Shown here: piece by piece, positions 17,098-25,582 of the stretch | How positions within the stretch are numbered: the stretch's first letter is position 1 | Layout of the letters: each line of letters opens with the position of its first letter | Assembly (NCBI GenBank): GCA_036804505.1 | Contig: DAIRSI010000020.1 | Coordinates: forward strand, 13,058 to 77,057 | DNA length: 64,000 nt | Reading direction: 5' to 3' | DNA from: Phocaeicola_A sp036804505 | GTDB lineage: Bacteria; Bacteroidota; Bacteroidia; Bacteroidales; Bacteroidaceae | Position numbers and translations under genes: made by a program | The notes under the pieces: model-generated | The model's database searches: none | Seen by the model: only the letters and a program-made list of their open reading frames with translations | What the model was told of the DNA's origin: nothing

Positions 17098-18504
17098 TTA
17101 AAATTGAAAGAAATTTTTAGCATTGTTGTAAGCAATATCTTCAACCATCTGATTTACTCGGTCTATTTCCGAATAAGGAATCTCTCCATTTTCGATGTCG
17201 TTGCCCAGTAAGTTGCACAGCGTGCGACGGAAATATTCATGACGAGGATAGGAGAGGAACGAACGTGAATCGGTAAGCATACCTACAAAACGACTCAGCA
17301 ATCCGAGAACAGACAAAGCATTCATCTGTTTTTCCATACCATTCTTCTGATCCAGGAACCACCAGCCGGAACCGAACTGAATCTTTCCCGGAACGGAACC
17401 ATCCTGGAAATTACCTATCATTGTGGCAATCACTTCATTGGCACATGGGTTCAAGTTATAAATAATAGTCTTGGCCAGCTTGCCTTGAGTATTCAGTTTA
17501 TCGAAGTACTTGCTCATCTTCTTTGCCGTGTTGAATTCACCGATGGAATCGAAGCCTGTGTCAGGACCTAGAAGTTTGAACATCTTGCTATTGTTGTCGC
17601 GAATGGCACCATAGTGGAACTGCTGAGTCCAATTGGTCTCTGCATCCATGATACCGAATTCAATCATCATGGCACTCTTGTACTTGCTGATTTCTTCTGC
17701 ACTCAAAGCTTTGCCTCCATACACCTTATTAAATATGGCATTGATTTCGGCATCAGTATAATCATCGGAATAGAATTCCTCGATACCATGGTCGCTCAAC
17801 TTGCAACCTTGCTGTGCGAAAAATTCATGACGTTTGCGCAGAGCTGTAATCACATCCTGGAAAGAACTGATCGACACACCGCTCGCAGCACTCAGCTTTT
17901 CAATGTAAGCACGGAAGTTGGCCGGAACCTCCACTGCCATAGCCTTGTCGGGACGCCAAGTAGGAAGCATCTTTACTTCGAATCCGCTTTCGCGTGTCTT
18001 GATATGATACTCCAGAGAGTCAATAGGATCATCCGTGGTGCAAACAACCTCTACATGATACCGGCGCATCATGCCACGAGCAGAATACTCAGGCTTCTGC
18101 AGCAATTCATTACACTCGTCATAAATCTCGCGGGCAGTCTTCGGATTCAAAATCTTGTTAATACCGAAAGCAGTCTTCAATTCCAGATGTGTCCAGTGAT
18201 AAAGAGGATTACGAAGGGTATAGGGAACCGTTTCGGCCCATTTTTCAAATTTCTCCCAATCCGAAGTATCTGTACCGGTGCAATAGCGTTCATCTACACC
18301 GTTGGTACGCATGGCACGCCATTTATAATGATCACCGCCCAACCAAATCTCTGTAAGAGATCTGAATTTATGGTCATCGGCCACCATTTTAGGAATCAAA
18401 TGACAATGATAGTCAATGATCGGCATTTTCTTTGCATGTTCGTGAAATAGTTTTTGAGCAATTTCTGTTTCCAACAAGAAATTCTCATCCATAAAATTTT
18501 TCAT
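17098..18504 (-). CDS. uxaC: Glucuronate isomerase (uronate isomerase)
   Basis: 468 residues, the family's usual length. Cytoplasmic amidohydrolase-fold enzyme that isomerises D-glucuronate to D-fructuronate and D-galacturonate to D-tagaturonate. Signatures: the metal-binding IDYHCHL near residue 30-36, IWLGGDHYKWRAMRTNGV (about 53-70), VCTTDDPIDSLEYH (about 154-167) and a C-terminal GMLTDSRSFLSYPRHEYFRRTLCNLLG. It diverges from a LacI-type regulator across a 194-base gap that contains a 13-bp inverted repeat, the likely operator. uxaB, the next step for galacturonate, lies just beyond the regulator. Confidence 0.96.
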   Translation of the reverse strand: MKNFMDENFLLETEIAQKLFHEHAKKMPIIDYHCHLIPKMVADDHKFRSLTEIWLGGDHYKWRAMRTNGVDERYCTGTDTSDWEKFEKWAETVPYTLRNPLYHWTHLELKTAFGINKILNPKTAREIYDECNELLQKPEYSARGMMRRYHVEVVCTTDDPIDSLEYHIKTRESGFEVKMLPTWRPDKAMAVEVPANFRAYIEKLSAASGVSISSFQDVITALRKRHEFFAQQGCKLSDHGIEEFYSDDYTDAEINAIFNKVYGGKALSAEEISKYKSAMMIEFGIMDAETNWTQQFHYGAIRDNNSKMFKLLGPDTGFDSIGEFNTAKKMSKYFDKLNTQGKLAKTIIYNLNPCANEVIATMIGNFQDGSVPGKIQFGSGWWFLDQKNGMEKQMNALSVLGLLSRFVGMLTDSRSFLSYPRHEYFRRTLCNLLGNDIENGEIPYSEIDRVNQMVEDIAYNNAKNFFQF

Positions 18505-18548
18505 TGTAAAAGTGTTTATATTTTTATTAATTGAAATAAGTCACATAA

Positions 18549-18595
18549 CGTGTTCGATAACATATATTTATAATTTAAATGCGTTATCGAACACG
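18549..18595. promoter_or_regulatory. Inverted-repeat operator between uxaC and the LacI-type regulator
   Basis: Perfect 13-base arms CGTGTTCGATAAC (18549-18561) and GTTATCGAACACG (18583-18595), 34 bases from start to start (about three helical turns). Each arm contains TGTT-N4-AACA, itself nearly palindromic, which suggests two binding sites. Placement between divergent genes and just upstream of the regulator's -33 box supports control of both uxaC and the regulator-uxaB unit. Confidence 0.7.
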
Positions 18596-18610
18596 AAAAT
18601 ACACAAAATA

Positions 18611-18642
18611 TTTGTTTTAGCCAAATATATTATGTACATTTG
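18611..18642 (+). promoter_or_regulatory. Promoter of the LacI-type regulator
   Basis: TTTG (18611-18614) and TACATTTG (18635-18642) with a 20-base spacer, a near-ideal Bacteroides promoter. Transcription would begin near 18648 and the ATG is at 18699. Confidence 0.75.
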
Positions 18643-18698
18643 TCCACGAATTTAGGATTTTTAGATAATAGAAGAAGAAAAATAACTAAAAAGCACGT

Positions 18699-19754
18699 AT
18701 GGAGAAAAAACAATACACCATCAAGGATATAGCAAAAATGGCAGGCGTTTCAGCAGGCACAGTAGATCGAGTCATGCACAAAAGAGGAGAAGTATCTGAA
18801 GCCAGCAGAATCAAGATTGAAGAGATTCTGAAGGAAATAGATTACCAGCCAAACATGTTTGCCATCGGACTGGCAGGTAAGAAAAGATATACTTTCGTGT
18901 GTGTGATTCCCCAATACCAAAAAGATACTTACTGGGCTTCCGTTGACGAAGGCATCATGCGTGCCGCCAAGGAGATGCATCCGTTCAATGTAATGGTGGA
19001 ACATATATACTATGAGCACTCCAACCGTGAATCCTACAGAGAGGCTTGCGAAAAAGTAAAAGATATCCAAAAAGACGGTGTTCTCATAGCACCCAATTTC
19101 AGGGAAGATACCCTGAAGATAGCCGAATATTTGAACGAAGAGAAAATATGTTTTGCCTTCATCGATGTAAATGTAGAAGGAACGGGCGAAACCATATATA
19201 TCGGTCAGGACTCCCATCAAAGCGGTTATCTGGCAGGAAAGATTCTGATGCGTGGATACACTCGCGACAAGGAAATAGCCTTGTTCATGAACAACTACAA
19301 GAAAAGTCCTTGCGAAGTACAGATGCAACGCAGGTTGGAAGGCTTCATGGACTACGTGAGTCAATGGTGTGATCACTCCAATGTTCATGAGGTTCTGATG
19401 GACGAAGCAGACAATGTGGAAGAAACTCTCGACGCTTTTTTCAAGACGCATCCCAACATCAGTCTGGGTATCGTTTTCAACTCCAAAATATACAAGGTAG
19501 CCAATTATCTGAAAGAACATGGCTTGAAAATACCACAATTCATAGGATATGACCTTCTCCTCAAAAATGTAGACCTGATGAAAGAAGGCTACATCACTTA
19601 CCTCATAGGCCAGCGTCCGGGAATGCAGGGCTACTGCGGAGTAAAGGAACTTGTCAACAAAGTAGTATTCAAAAGAGAAGTTCAATCGGTGAAATACATG
19701 CCAATCGATATTCTGATAAAGGAAAACATCGATTACTATGTAGAAATCGAATAA
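18699..19754 (+). CDS. LacI-family transcriptional regulator (hexuronate genes)
   Basis: 351 residues: an N-terminal helix-turn-helix (YTIKDIAKMAGVSAGTVDRVMHKRGEVSEASR, about 5-37) with the LacI hinge region, then a periplasmic-binding-protein-like effector domain (YTFVCVIPQYQKDTYWASVDEGIMRAA at about 64 onward; later GYDLLLKNVDLMKEGYITYLIGQRPG). The expected effector is a uronate or a pathway intermediate, inferred from its place between uxaC (divergent) and uxaB (27 bases downstream, same strand). The inverted repeat at 18549-18595 is its probable operator. Confidence 0.92.
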   Translation: MEKKQYTIKDIAKMAGVSAGTVDRVMHKRGEVSEASRIKIEEILKEIDYQPNMFAIGLAGKKRYTFVCVIPQYQKDTYWASVDEGIMRAAKEMHPFNVMVEHIYYEHSNRESYREACEKVKDIQKDGVLIAPNFREDTLKIAEYLNEEKICFAFIDVNVEGTGETIYIGQDSHQSGYLAGKILMRGYTRDKEIALFMNNYKKSPCEVQMQRRLEGFMDYVSQWCDHSNVHEVLMDEADNVEETLDAFFKTHPNISLGIVFNSKIYKVANYLKEHGLKIPQFIGYDLLLKNVDLMKEGYITYLIGQRPGMQGYCGVKELVNKVVFKREVQSVKYMPIDILIKENIDYYVEIE

Positions 19755-19781
19755 CACTTTATAATTTAATAATCAAGAAAA

Positions 19782-21221
19782 ATGAAAAAGTTAAACAAAC
19801 AAACGGCGCAGAAGCGTCAATTCCCTGAGAGAGTTATCCAGTTTGGAGAAGGCAATTTCCTTCGCGCATTCATCGACTGGATTATATGGAACATGGATAA
19901 TAAAGCCAATTTCAACGGTAGCGTTGTAGTAGTGCAGCCTATTGAAAAAGGCATGATTGATATGCTGAACAAGCAAGACGATCTTTATCACGTGAATCTT
20001 CGCGGAAAAATTAACGGTAAAGCAGTTGACTCCTATGAGATGATCGACGTGATCAGTCGGGCATTGAATCCTTATTCACAAAATGATGAATTCATGCACT
20101 TGGCAGAACAACCCGAAATCCGCTTCGTAATTTCCAATACCACAGAGGCCGGAATCGCTTATGATCCCGCTTGCAAACTGACGGACAAGCCAGCTTCTTC
20201 CTATCCGGGTAAATTGACACAGTTATTGTATCACCGTTTCAAGACTTTTAATGGCGACAAGACAAAAGGTCTGATTATATTCCCTTGCGAATTGATATTC
20301 CTGAACGGCCACAAACTGAAAGAAGTGATTTACCAGTATATCGACCTTTGGAATTTGGGTGAAGACTTCAAGACATGGTTCACGGACTGCTGCGGAGTAT
20401 ACGCAACATTGGTTGACCGCATTGTTCCGGGATTCCCTCGTGACAGAATAGCAGACATTCAAAAGAATCTTGATTATGAAGACAACATGGTTGTTCAGGG
20501 TGAAGCCTTCCATCTTTGGGTTATCGAAGCTCCGAAAAGCATCGAGAAGGAATTTCCTGCAGACAAAGCCGGATTACACGTTCTCTTCGTAGATTCAGAG
20601 GAGCCTTATCATGCACGTAAAGTGACTTTACTGAATGGTCCACATACCGTACTTTCCCCTGTTGCCTACCTGAGCGGAATAAATATCGTTCGCGATGCTT
20701 GCCAACATCCTATAATTGGAAAGTTCATTCACAAAGTCATGTTTGATGAACTCATGCAAACCGTAGACCTGCCAAAGGCCGATATGGAAAAATTCGCTGC
20801 CGATGTGGTAGAACGTTTCGAGAATCCGTTTGTTGATCATCAGGTTACCAGCATCATGCTGAATTCATTCCCCAAGTTTGAAACACGTGATCTTCCGGGA
20901 TTGAAGAAATACTTGAAATTGAATGGCAAACTGCCTGCCGGAATTGTTCTGGGACTGGCTGCCATCATCACATATTATAAAGGTGGAACTCGCGCCGATG
21001 GTGCTGAAATCAAGCCAAATGATTCTCAAGAAATCATGGACTTGCTGACAGGCCTTTGGGCAACAAACGATACAGAAAAAATTACTAAGGGCGTACTTGC
21101 CGCCACTCAAATCTGGGGTGAAGACTTAAACAATATCCCGGGTCTGGCAGCAGCCGTAAAGGCCGACTTGGATTCTATCCAGACTAAAGGTATGCTCGAG
21201 ACCGTGAAAGGTATCTTATAA
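19782..21221 (+). CDS. uxaB: Tagaturonate reductase (altronate oxidoreductase)
   Basis: 479-residue NAD-dependent mannitol-dehydrogenase-family enzyme that reduces D-tagaturonate to D-altronate. FGEGNFLRAFIDWIIWNMD (about 22-40) is the nucleotide-binding opening typical of UxaB; VISNTTEAGIAYD (about 110-122) and RKVTLLNGPHTVLSPVAYLSG (about 280-300, with the catalytic Lys region) follow. Cotranscribed with the LacI-type gene and ended by a strong terminator at 21241. Altronate dehydratase (uxaA) and the fructuronate branch genes are not in the window. Confidence 0.94.
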   Translation: MKKLNKQTAQKRQFPERVIQFGEGNFLRAFIDWIIWNMDNKANFNGSVVVVQPIEKGMIDMLNKQDDLYHVNLRGKINGKAVDSYEMIDVISRALNPYSQNDEFMHLAEQPEIRFVISNTTEAGIAYDPACKLTDKPASSYPGKLTQLLYHRFKTFNGDKTKGLIIFPCELIFLNGHKLKEVIYQYIDLWNLGEDFKTWFTDCCGVYATLVDRIVPGFPRDRIADIQKNLDYEDNMVVQGEAFHLWVIEAPKSIEKEFPADKAGLHVLFVDSEEPYHARKVTLLNGPHTVLSPVAYLSGINIVRDACQHPIIGKFIHKVMFDELMQTVDLPKADMEKFAADVVERFENPFVDHQVTSIMLNSFPKFETRDLPGLKKYLKLNGKLPAGIVLGLAAIITYYKGGTRADGAEIKPNDSQEIMDLLTGLWATNDTEKITKGVLAATQIWGEDLNNIPGLAAAVKADLDSIQTKGMLETVKGIL

Positions 21222-21240
21222 TCTGATTTGAAGAACATGC

Positions 21241-21277
21241 AAAAAGCTTCCTGCACGTCAAGTGTGGGAAGCTTTTT
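21241..21277 (+). terminator. Terminator after uxaB
   Basis: Perfect 11-base stem AAAAAGCTTCC (21241-21251) / GGAAGCTTTTT (21267-21277), with GCAC/GTGT pairing inside the loop. It separates uxaB from the next promoter. Confidence 0.9.
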
Positions 21278-21287
21278 CATTTGTCAC

Positions 21288-21318
21288 TTGGTTCTTTGGC
21301 CGAAAAGCCGTACTTTTG
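21288..21318 (+). promoter_or_regulatory. Promoter of the HAD phosphatase gene
   Basis: TTG (21288-21290) and TACTTTTG (21311-21318), 20-base spacer. Transcription would begin near 21324, which rules out a start further upstream than the ATG at 21327 and implies an extremely short leader. Confidence 0.65.
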
Positions 21319-21326
21319 CATCCGAA

Positions 21327-21980
21327 ATGAAAAAAGATTACCAAAATATCCTTATGGATTTGGACGGTACGCTTACCGACCCGTTCTTCGGCATCACTAG
21401 ATCCGTACAATATGCCTTGGGAAAATTCCAAATAGAAGTTACTGATTTAAAAGAACTCATACCATTCATAGGTCCGCCGTTGATGGATTCCTTTCAGGAA
21501 TTCTATCACTTCACGAAGGAGCAGGCCCGACTAGCTTGTGATTATTACACGGAACGTTTCGTCAGTGTAGGGTGGTGTGAAAACGAGGTGTTTCCGGAGA
21601 TTGAAACGTTTCTTAAAGAACAAAAGGAAAAAGGAAGAAATCTATATATTGCTACTACCAAGCCTGATGTTCTTGCAGAAAAGATTCTGGATTATTTCGG
21701 ACTGTTGCAATATTTCACCTTTGTCGGCGGAGATACGATGGAACACACCCGTTCGGCCAAGCCGGAAATTATCCGCTACATCATGAAAAAAAACAACATC
21801 ATTGATAAAAACAGTACCATCATGATAGGAGACAGAAAATTTGATGTGGACGGAGCCAAAGCTGTAGGTATAGATTCCATTGGAGTTTTATATGGATACG
21901 GAAGCCGTGAGGAAATGGAAGAATCAAAGCCTACCTATCTAGGAGAAAACATCAAAGATTTAAGTATCATTCTTACATAA
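21327..21980 (+). CDS. HAD hydrolase, phosphoglycolate-phosphatase-like
   Basis: 217 residues starting MKKDYQNILMDLDGTLTD, with nucleophile Asp11 and acid/base Asp13. A helical cap follows (GITRSVQYALGKF ... FQEFYHF), then motif II (YIATTKPDV), motif III Lys in RSAKPEIIRYIM, and motif IV (IMIGDRKFDVDGAKAVGI). This layout fits PpaX/Gph-type phosphatases of subfamily IA; the substrate is not evident. An upstream in-frame start at 21228 is rejected because the uxaB terminator and the gene's own promoter fall inside that stretch. Confidence 0.88.
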   Translation: MKKDYQNILMDLDGTLTDPFFGITRSVQYALGKFQIEVTDLKELIPFIGPPLMDSFQEFYHFTKEQARLACDYYTERFVSVGWCENEVFPEIETFLKEQKEKGRNLYIATTKPDVLAEKILDYFGLLQYFTFVGGDTMEHTRSAKPEIIRYIMKKNNIIDKNSTIMIGDRKFDVDGAKAVGIDSIGVLYGYGSREEMEESKPTYLGENIKDLSIILT

Positions 21981-22011
21981 AAAAAGCCGGTCAAGAATTC
22001 TCTTAACCGGC
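21979..22011. terminator. Terminator between convergent HAD gene and glyA
   Basis: Stem GCCGGT (21986-21991) / ACCGGC (22006-22011), extended inside by AAGA/TCTT. On the minus strand a run of seven T follows, ideal for glyA; plus-strand tail ATTTTATT is weaker. Confidence 0.85.
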
Positions 22012-22035
22012 ATTTTATTATATATTTCAATAAGA

Positions 22036-23316
22036 TCAATAAGCAAACAATGGATAATCGGCCATCATTTTGTTTACGGTAGCACGAACGTCTCCAATAA
22101 CAGCTTCATCTTCCACATTATTGAGAACAGTTTCAATCAGTTCGGCAATCTTTTCCATGAAAGGCTCCTTTGCACCACGTGTAGTAATGGCAGGAGTTCC
22201 CAAACGAATACCACTGGTCTGGAAAGCCGAGCGGGTATCAAACGGAACCATATTCTTGTTCACTGTAATATCAGCAGAAACCAAAGCTTTCTCGGCAACC
22301 TTACCCGTCAAATCAGGATATTTGCTACGAAGATCCACCAGCATGGAGTGATTGTCCGTTCCACCAGAAACAATAGAGAAGCCGCGTTGCATCAAAGCTG
22401 CAGCCAATGCTTTCGCATTTTTCTGCACTTGTGTCTGATATTCCTTGAATTCCGGTTGAAGAGCTTCGCCAAAAGCTACAGCTTTGGCTGCAATGACATG
22501 TTCCAACGGACCGCCCTGAACTCCTGGGAATACAGCAGAATCCAATAATTGGGACATCATCTTGATTTCACCCTTCGGTGTTTTCTTACCCCATGGATTT
22601 GGGAAATCTTTTCCCATCAGGATAACACCGCCGCGAGGACCACGCAAGGTCTTATGAGTGGTAGAAGTAACGATATGTGCATATTTCAACGGATTATCAA
22701 GCAAACCGGCAGCAATAAGTCCGGCAGGATGAGCCATATCCACCATAAAGATGGCGCCAACTTTGTCGGCAATTTCTCTCATGCGTTTGTAATCCCATTC
22801 ACGGCTATAGGCAGAACCACCGCCAATAATCATCTTCGGATGTTCGCGCAATGCGATTTCCTCCATTTCATCGTAGTTCACACGACCGGTTTTCTCGTCA
22901 AGATTATATTCATGAGGTTCGTAGATGATACCTGAAGTATTAACCAATGAACCATGACTGAGGTGACCGCCGTGAGCCAGATTCAAGCCCATGAACTTAT
23001 CGCCCGGATTCAAAACTGCCAAGAATACGGAAGCATTGGCTTGAGCACCTGAATGCGGCTGAACGTTTGCCCATTCTGCTCCGAACAGTTCTTTCAGACG
23101 TGCAATAGCAAGACGCTCTGATTCGTCAACAACTTCACAACCGCCATAATAACGCTTTCCTGGATATCCTTCAGCATATTTATTTGTCAGATAGGATCCC
23201 ATAGCTTCCATGACCTGGTCGCTAACGAAATTTTCGGATGCAATCAATTCAATGCCTTTCAGCTGACGCTGATGTTCTCTTTCGATGATATCGAAAATTA
23301 CATTGTCTCTTTTCAT
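22036..23316 (-). CDS. glyA: Serine hydroxymethyltransferase
   Basis: 426-residue PLP enzyme interconverting serine plus THF with glycine plus 5,10-methylene-THF, the main source of one-carbon units. Recognisable parts: GIELIASENFVS (about 21-32), YAEGYPGKRYYGG (about 48-60), the PLP-lysine motif VTSTTHKTLRGPRGG (Lys near 226) and NPWGKKTPKGE. Length and motifs are normal. It has its own two-part promoter at 23358-23388 and a terminator at 21979. Confidence 0.97.
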   Translation of the reverse strand: MKRDNVIFDIIEREHQRQLKGIELIASENFVSDQVMEAMGSYLTNKYAEGYPGKRYYGGCEVVDESERLAIARLKELFGAEWANVQPHSGAQANASVFLAVLNPGDKFMGLNLAHGGHLSHGSLVNTSGIIYEPHEYNLDEKTGRVNYDEMEEIALREHPKMIIGGGSAYSREWDYKRMREIADKVGAIFMVDMAHPAGLIAAGLLDNPLKYAHIVTSTTHKTLRGPRGGVILMGKDFPNPWGKKTPKGEIKMMSQLLDSAVFPGVQGGPLEHVIAAKAVAFGEALQPEFKEYQTQVQKNAKALAAALMQRGFSIVSGGTDNHSMLVDLRSKYPDLTGKVAEKALVSADITVNKNMVPFDTRSAFQTSGIRLGTPAITTRGAKEPFMEKIAELIETVLNNVEDEAVIGDVRATVNKMMADYPLFAY

Positions 23317-23357
23317 TTCAATAATGAGTATTAGTTATAGTTATTACTAATGAATTG

Positions 23358-23388
23358 CAAAATTAAACATTCTATTGCGATAGAGCAA
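23358..23388 (-). promoter_or_regulatory. Promoter of glyA
   Basis: On the minus strand TTG (23388-23386) and TAATTTTG (23365-23358) are separated by 20 bases. The leader to the ATG is about 35 bases. Confidence 0.75.
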
Positions 23389-23392
23389 CTTT

Positions 23393-23968
23393 TCATTTAT
23401 TTATTTTTTTCTTCTCGACAGTCCAGCCGAACTTCCCGATTTTATCTCCCAAGTGATAATATCCACCGTGAAGATAAACCAGCGGATTGCTTAAAGCTAA
23501 ATCCCACTTGCCGGTCTCAGAATCAAGATATTTCTCATCGGCTCGTACGTTCACAACTTCGGAAATAAACATATCGTGCGAACCCAAAGACATGATTTCC
23601 TTCACTCTGCATTCAATGCAAAGAGGGGATTCCTCGATAACCGGTGCGCCTACCATAGTAGCCTTGCCGGGAGTAAGTTTCATCTCCTTGAATTTGTCAT
23701 AATCACGTCCGCTGCACACACCGCACCAATCGGTAGCATATGCCATATCCACAGTAGTGAGGTTGAGTACAAACTCCATATTTTTCTTGATAATCTCATA
23801 GGAATGCCTTTCCGGACGTACAGAAATATAACACATGGGAGGTTCGGAACAAATCGTTCCCGTCCAAGCCACAGTGAGCATATTCCATTCTTCGGGACAG
23901 TTCCCGCAAGTAACCAATAGGGCAGGCAAAGGATAAATCAAAGTACCCGGTTTCCAATCCTGTTTCAT
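23393..23968 (-). CDS. Flavin reductase family protein (FMN-binding split barrel)
   Basis: 191 residues from the ATG at 23968 (MKQDWKPGTLIYPLPALLVTCG). The start overlaps the pyrI stop as ATGA, so translation is coupled; a longer frame starting inside pyrI at 24019 is less likely. Split-barrel flavoprotein marks: PEEWNMLTVAWTGTICSEPPMCYISVRPERHSY (flavin binding) and NLTTVDMAYATDWCGVCSGRDYDKF. Such proteins reduce or bind FMN; partner unknown. Its place at the end of pyrBI is common in Bacteroides, but no functional link is proven. Confidence 0.88.
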   Translation of the reverse strand: MKQDWKPGTLIYPLPALLVTCGNCPEEWNMLTVAWTGTICSEPPMCYISVRPERHSYEIIKKNMEFVLNLTTVDMAYATDWCGVCSGRDYDKFKEMKLTPGKATMVGAPVIEESPLCIECRVKEIMSLGSHDMFISEVVNVRADEKYLDSETGKWDLALSNPLVYLHGGYYHLGDKIGKFGWTVEKKKINK

Positions 23969-24429
23969 TTCACTAAAGTTACATTTTCCATAAGAATTTC
24001 TTTCTCGCAGTAATGGCACACCAATACACCCTTTTCCTTGTCGGTCACATGGAACCAGGTTTTCATCGGTTCGTTATTGGTGATACATTTCGGATTCGGA
24101 CATTTCACGATTCCCTTCAATTCATCGGGAATGAGAACGGGACGTTTTTCCACCACCTCATAATCCTTGATAATGTTGATGACCGCATTGGGGGCAACTA
24201 CACTCAAACGGCTTATCTCTTCATCGGTAAAGACTTTGTCGGCCACCTTGATGATACCCTTGTGACCCAGTTTCTTGCTTTCGAGATTGAAACCGATGGT
24301 AATATTGTTGCTCATTTTTTCCAGTCCCAGCAGACTTACTACTTTAAACAACTTATTGCTGGGTATATGATCAAGTACAACGCCGTTTTTCAATGCGGCC
24401 ACTTGCAAAGCTTGTTTGTTTTCACTCAT
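23965..24429 (-). CDS. pyrI: Aspartate carbamoyltransferase regulatory subunit
   Basis: 154 residues. Allosteric subunit that binds nucleotides and assembles with PyrB trimers. N-terminal allosteric domain (LQVAALKNGVVLDHIPSNKLFKVVSLLGL) and a C-terminal zinc domain with four cysteines in two pairs (CPNPKC near 112-117 and CHYC near 139-142). It lies 15 bases after pyrB and overlaps the flavin reductase start by 4 bases. Confidence 0.97.
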   Translation of the reverse strand: MSENKQALQVAALKNGVVLDHIPSNKLFKVVSLLGLEKMSNNITIGFNLESKKLGHKGIIKVADKVFTDEEISRLSVVAPNAVINIIKDYEVVEKRPVLIPDELKGIVKCPNPKCITNNEPMKTWFHVTDKEKGVLVCHYCEKEILMENVTLVK

Positions 24430-24444
24430 AATTTCAAAAAATTA

Positions 24445-25377
24445 TTAATCATTGACGATATCTTCCAAAGTAAAGCCCAAAGCATCACAGATTATTGCTT
24501 CACGGGCAAAGAGTCCGTTACCTGCCTGTTGAATGAAATATGCATGTGGATTGTCATCTACATCATAAGCTATTTCGTTGACTCTTGGCAGCGGATGCAA
24601 GATTCTCAAATTGGGTTTGGCCTTTGCCAAAATGCTGTTTCGGAGAATGTATACATTCTTCACCTTTTCATATTCCATGAGATCAGTGAAGCGTTCCCGC
24701 TGTACGCGCGTCATATACAAGATATCGGCACCGGCTATCACATCCTCATTGAATTCGGTATATTCCTTGTATCTGATGCCATGCTTGTCACAATACACCT
24801 TATATTCATCAGGCATACGGAGTTCATCCGGAGCAATGAAATGAAAAGTCGGATTGAAATGACGCATAGCCATAAGCATGGAATGAACGGTACGCCCATA
24901 TTTCAAATCGCCCACCAAATAAATATTCAGATTCTCGAGTGTACCTTGAGTCTGATACATGGTATAAAGGTCGAGCATTGTCTGAGAAGGATGCTGATGC
25001 GCCCCATCTCCTGCATTGATAATTGGTATAGGCGCAACTTCACTGGCATATTGTGCCGCACCTTCCAAATGATGGCGCATGACAATCAAGTCAGCATAAT
25101 TGCTTACCATCAAGATAGTATCCTTCAAAGTTTCACCCTTGCTGGCACTACTTGTATTGGCATCGGCAAAACCGATGACTTTTCCGCCAAGACGGTTCAC
25201 GGCAGTTTCAAAACTCAATCGGGTGCGGGTAGAGGGTTCGAAGAAAAGCGTAGCAACCACTTTTCCATCAAGGATCTTTCTGTTAGGACGTAATTCAAAC
25301 TCATGTGCCATCTTCAACAAATAAAGTATTTTTTCTTTGGAAAGATTGGCAATGGTGACAAAACTTTTATTTTCCAT
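24445..25377 (-). CDS. pyrB: Aspartate carbamoyltransferase catalytic subunit
   Basis: 310 residues. Joins carbamoyl phosphate and aspartate to give carbamoyl aspartate in de novo pyrimidine synthesis. Carbamoyl-phosphate loop FFEPSTRTRLSFETA (about 47-61), the 80s-loop SASKGETLKDTI (about 77-88), GDGAHQHPSQTMLDLYT (about 130-146), and ILHPLPRVNEIAYDVDDNP (about 264-282) with the aspartate-binding residues are all present. First gene of the pyrBI-flavin reductase operon; promoter at 25416. Confidence 0.98.
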   Translation of the reverse strand: MENKSFVTIANLSKEKILYLLKMAHEFELRPNRKILDGKVVATLFFEPSTRTRLSFETAVNRLGGKVIGFADANTSSASKGETLKDTILMVSNYADLIVMRHHLEGAAQYASEVAPIPIINAGDGAHQHPSQTMLDLYTMYQTQGTLENLNIYLVGDLKYGRTVHSMLMAMRHFNPTFHFIAPDELRMPDEYKVYCDKHGIRYKEYTEFNEDVIAGADILYMTRVQRERFTDLMEYEKVKNVYILRNSILAKAKPNLRILHPLPRVNEIAYDVDDNPHAYFIQQAGNGLFAREAIICDALGFTLEDIVND

Positions 25378-25415
25378 AACGGCAGAGTTTATTTCTAGAT
25401 TTATATTCTAGGCTT

Positions 25416-25423
25416 CAAAGTTA
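25416..25423 (-). promoter_or_regulatory. Promoter -7 element for pyrB
   Basis: TAACTTTG on the minus strand, about 40 bases before the ATG. The leader contains a small inverted repeat (CTAGA ... TCTAG) but no attenuator with a T tract. Confidence 0.55.
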
Positions 25424-25538
25424 TGTAAAAAAACCGATAATCATCTATATAAAAACAGAGAAAAATAAGAGAAAAAACATATTTGAAGGAAATAGAGAGA
25501 AAGTTTTTTAAAATGGAAAGAAAGTGATTTTTTTGTTC

Positions 25539-25546
25539 TATATTTG
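25539..25546 (+). promoter_or_regulatory. Promoter -7 element for the PBP1A gene
   Basis: TATATTTG matches TAnnTTTG and lies 36 bases upstream of the ATG at 25583. Confidence 0.5.
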
Positions 25547-25582
25547 CATTTTATTCGTGAATAAAAAATTGAAGATTTAAGT

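Noticed and set aside
17614..18450. Plus-strand frame over uxaC
   Set aside because: Antisense shadow of uxaC, which has full-length family features.
18750..19757. Long minus-strand open frame over the LacI-type gene
   Set aside because: Antisense shadow of a confidently identified gene; translated product is rich in Phe, Tyr and His without domains.
21228..21326. N-terminal extension of the HAD phosphatase
   Set aside because: It would span the uxaB terminator and the gene's own promoter; the HAD domain begins at 21327.
24013..25293. Long plus-strand open frame over pyrI and pyrB
   Set aside because: Antisense to two well-identified genes; no start signal, no family resemblance, typical composition of an antisense shadow.
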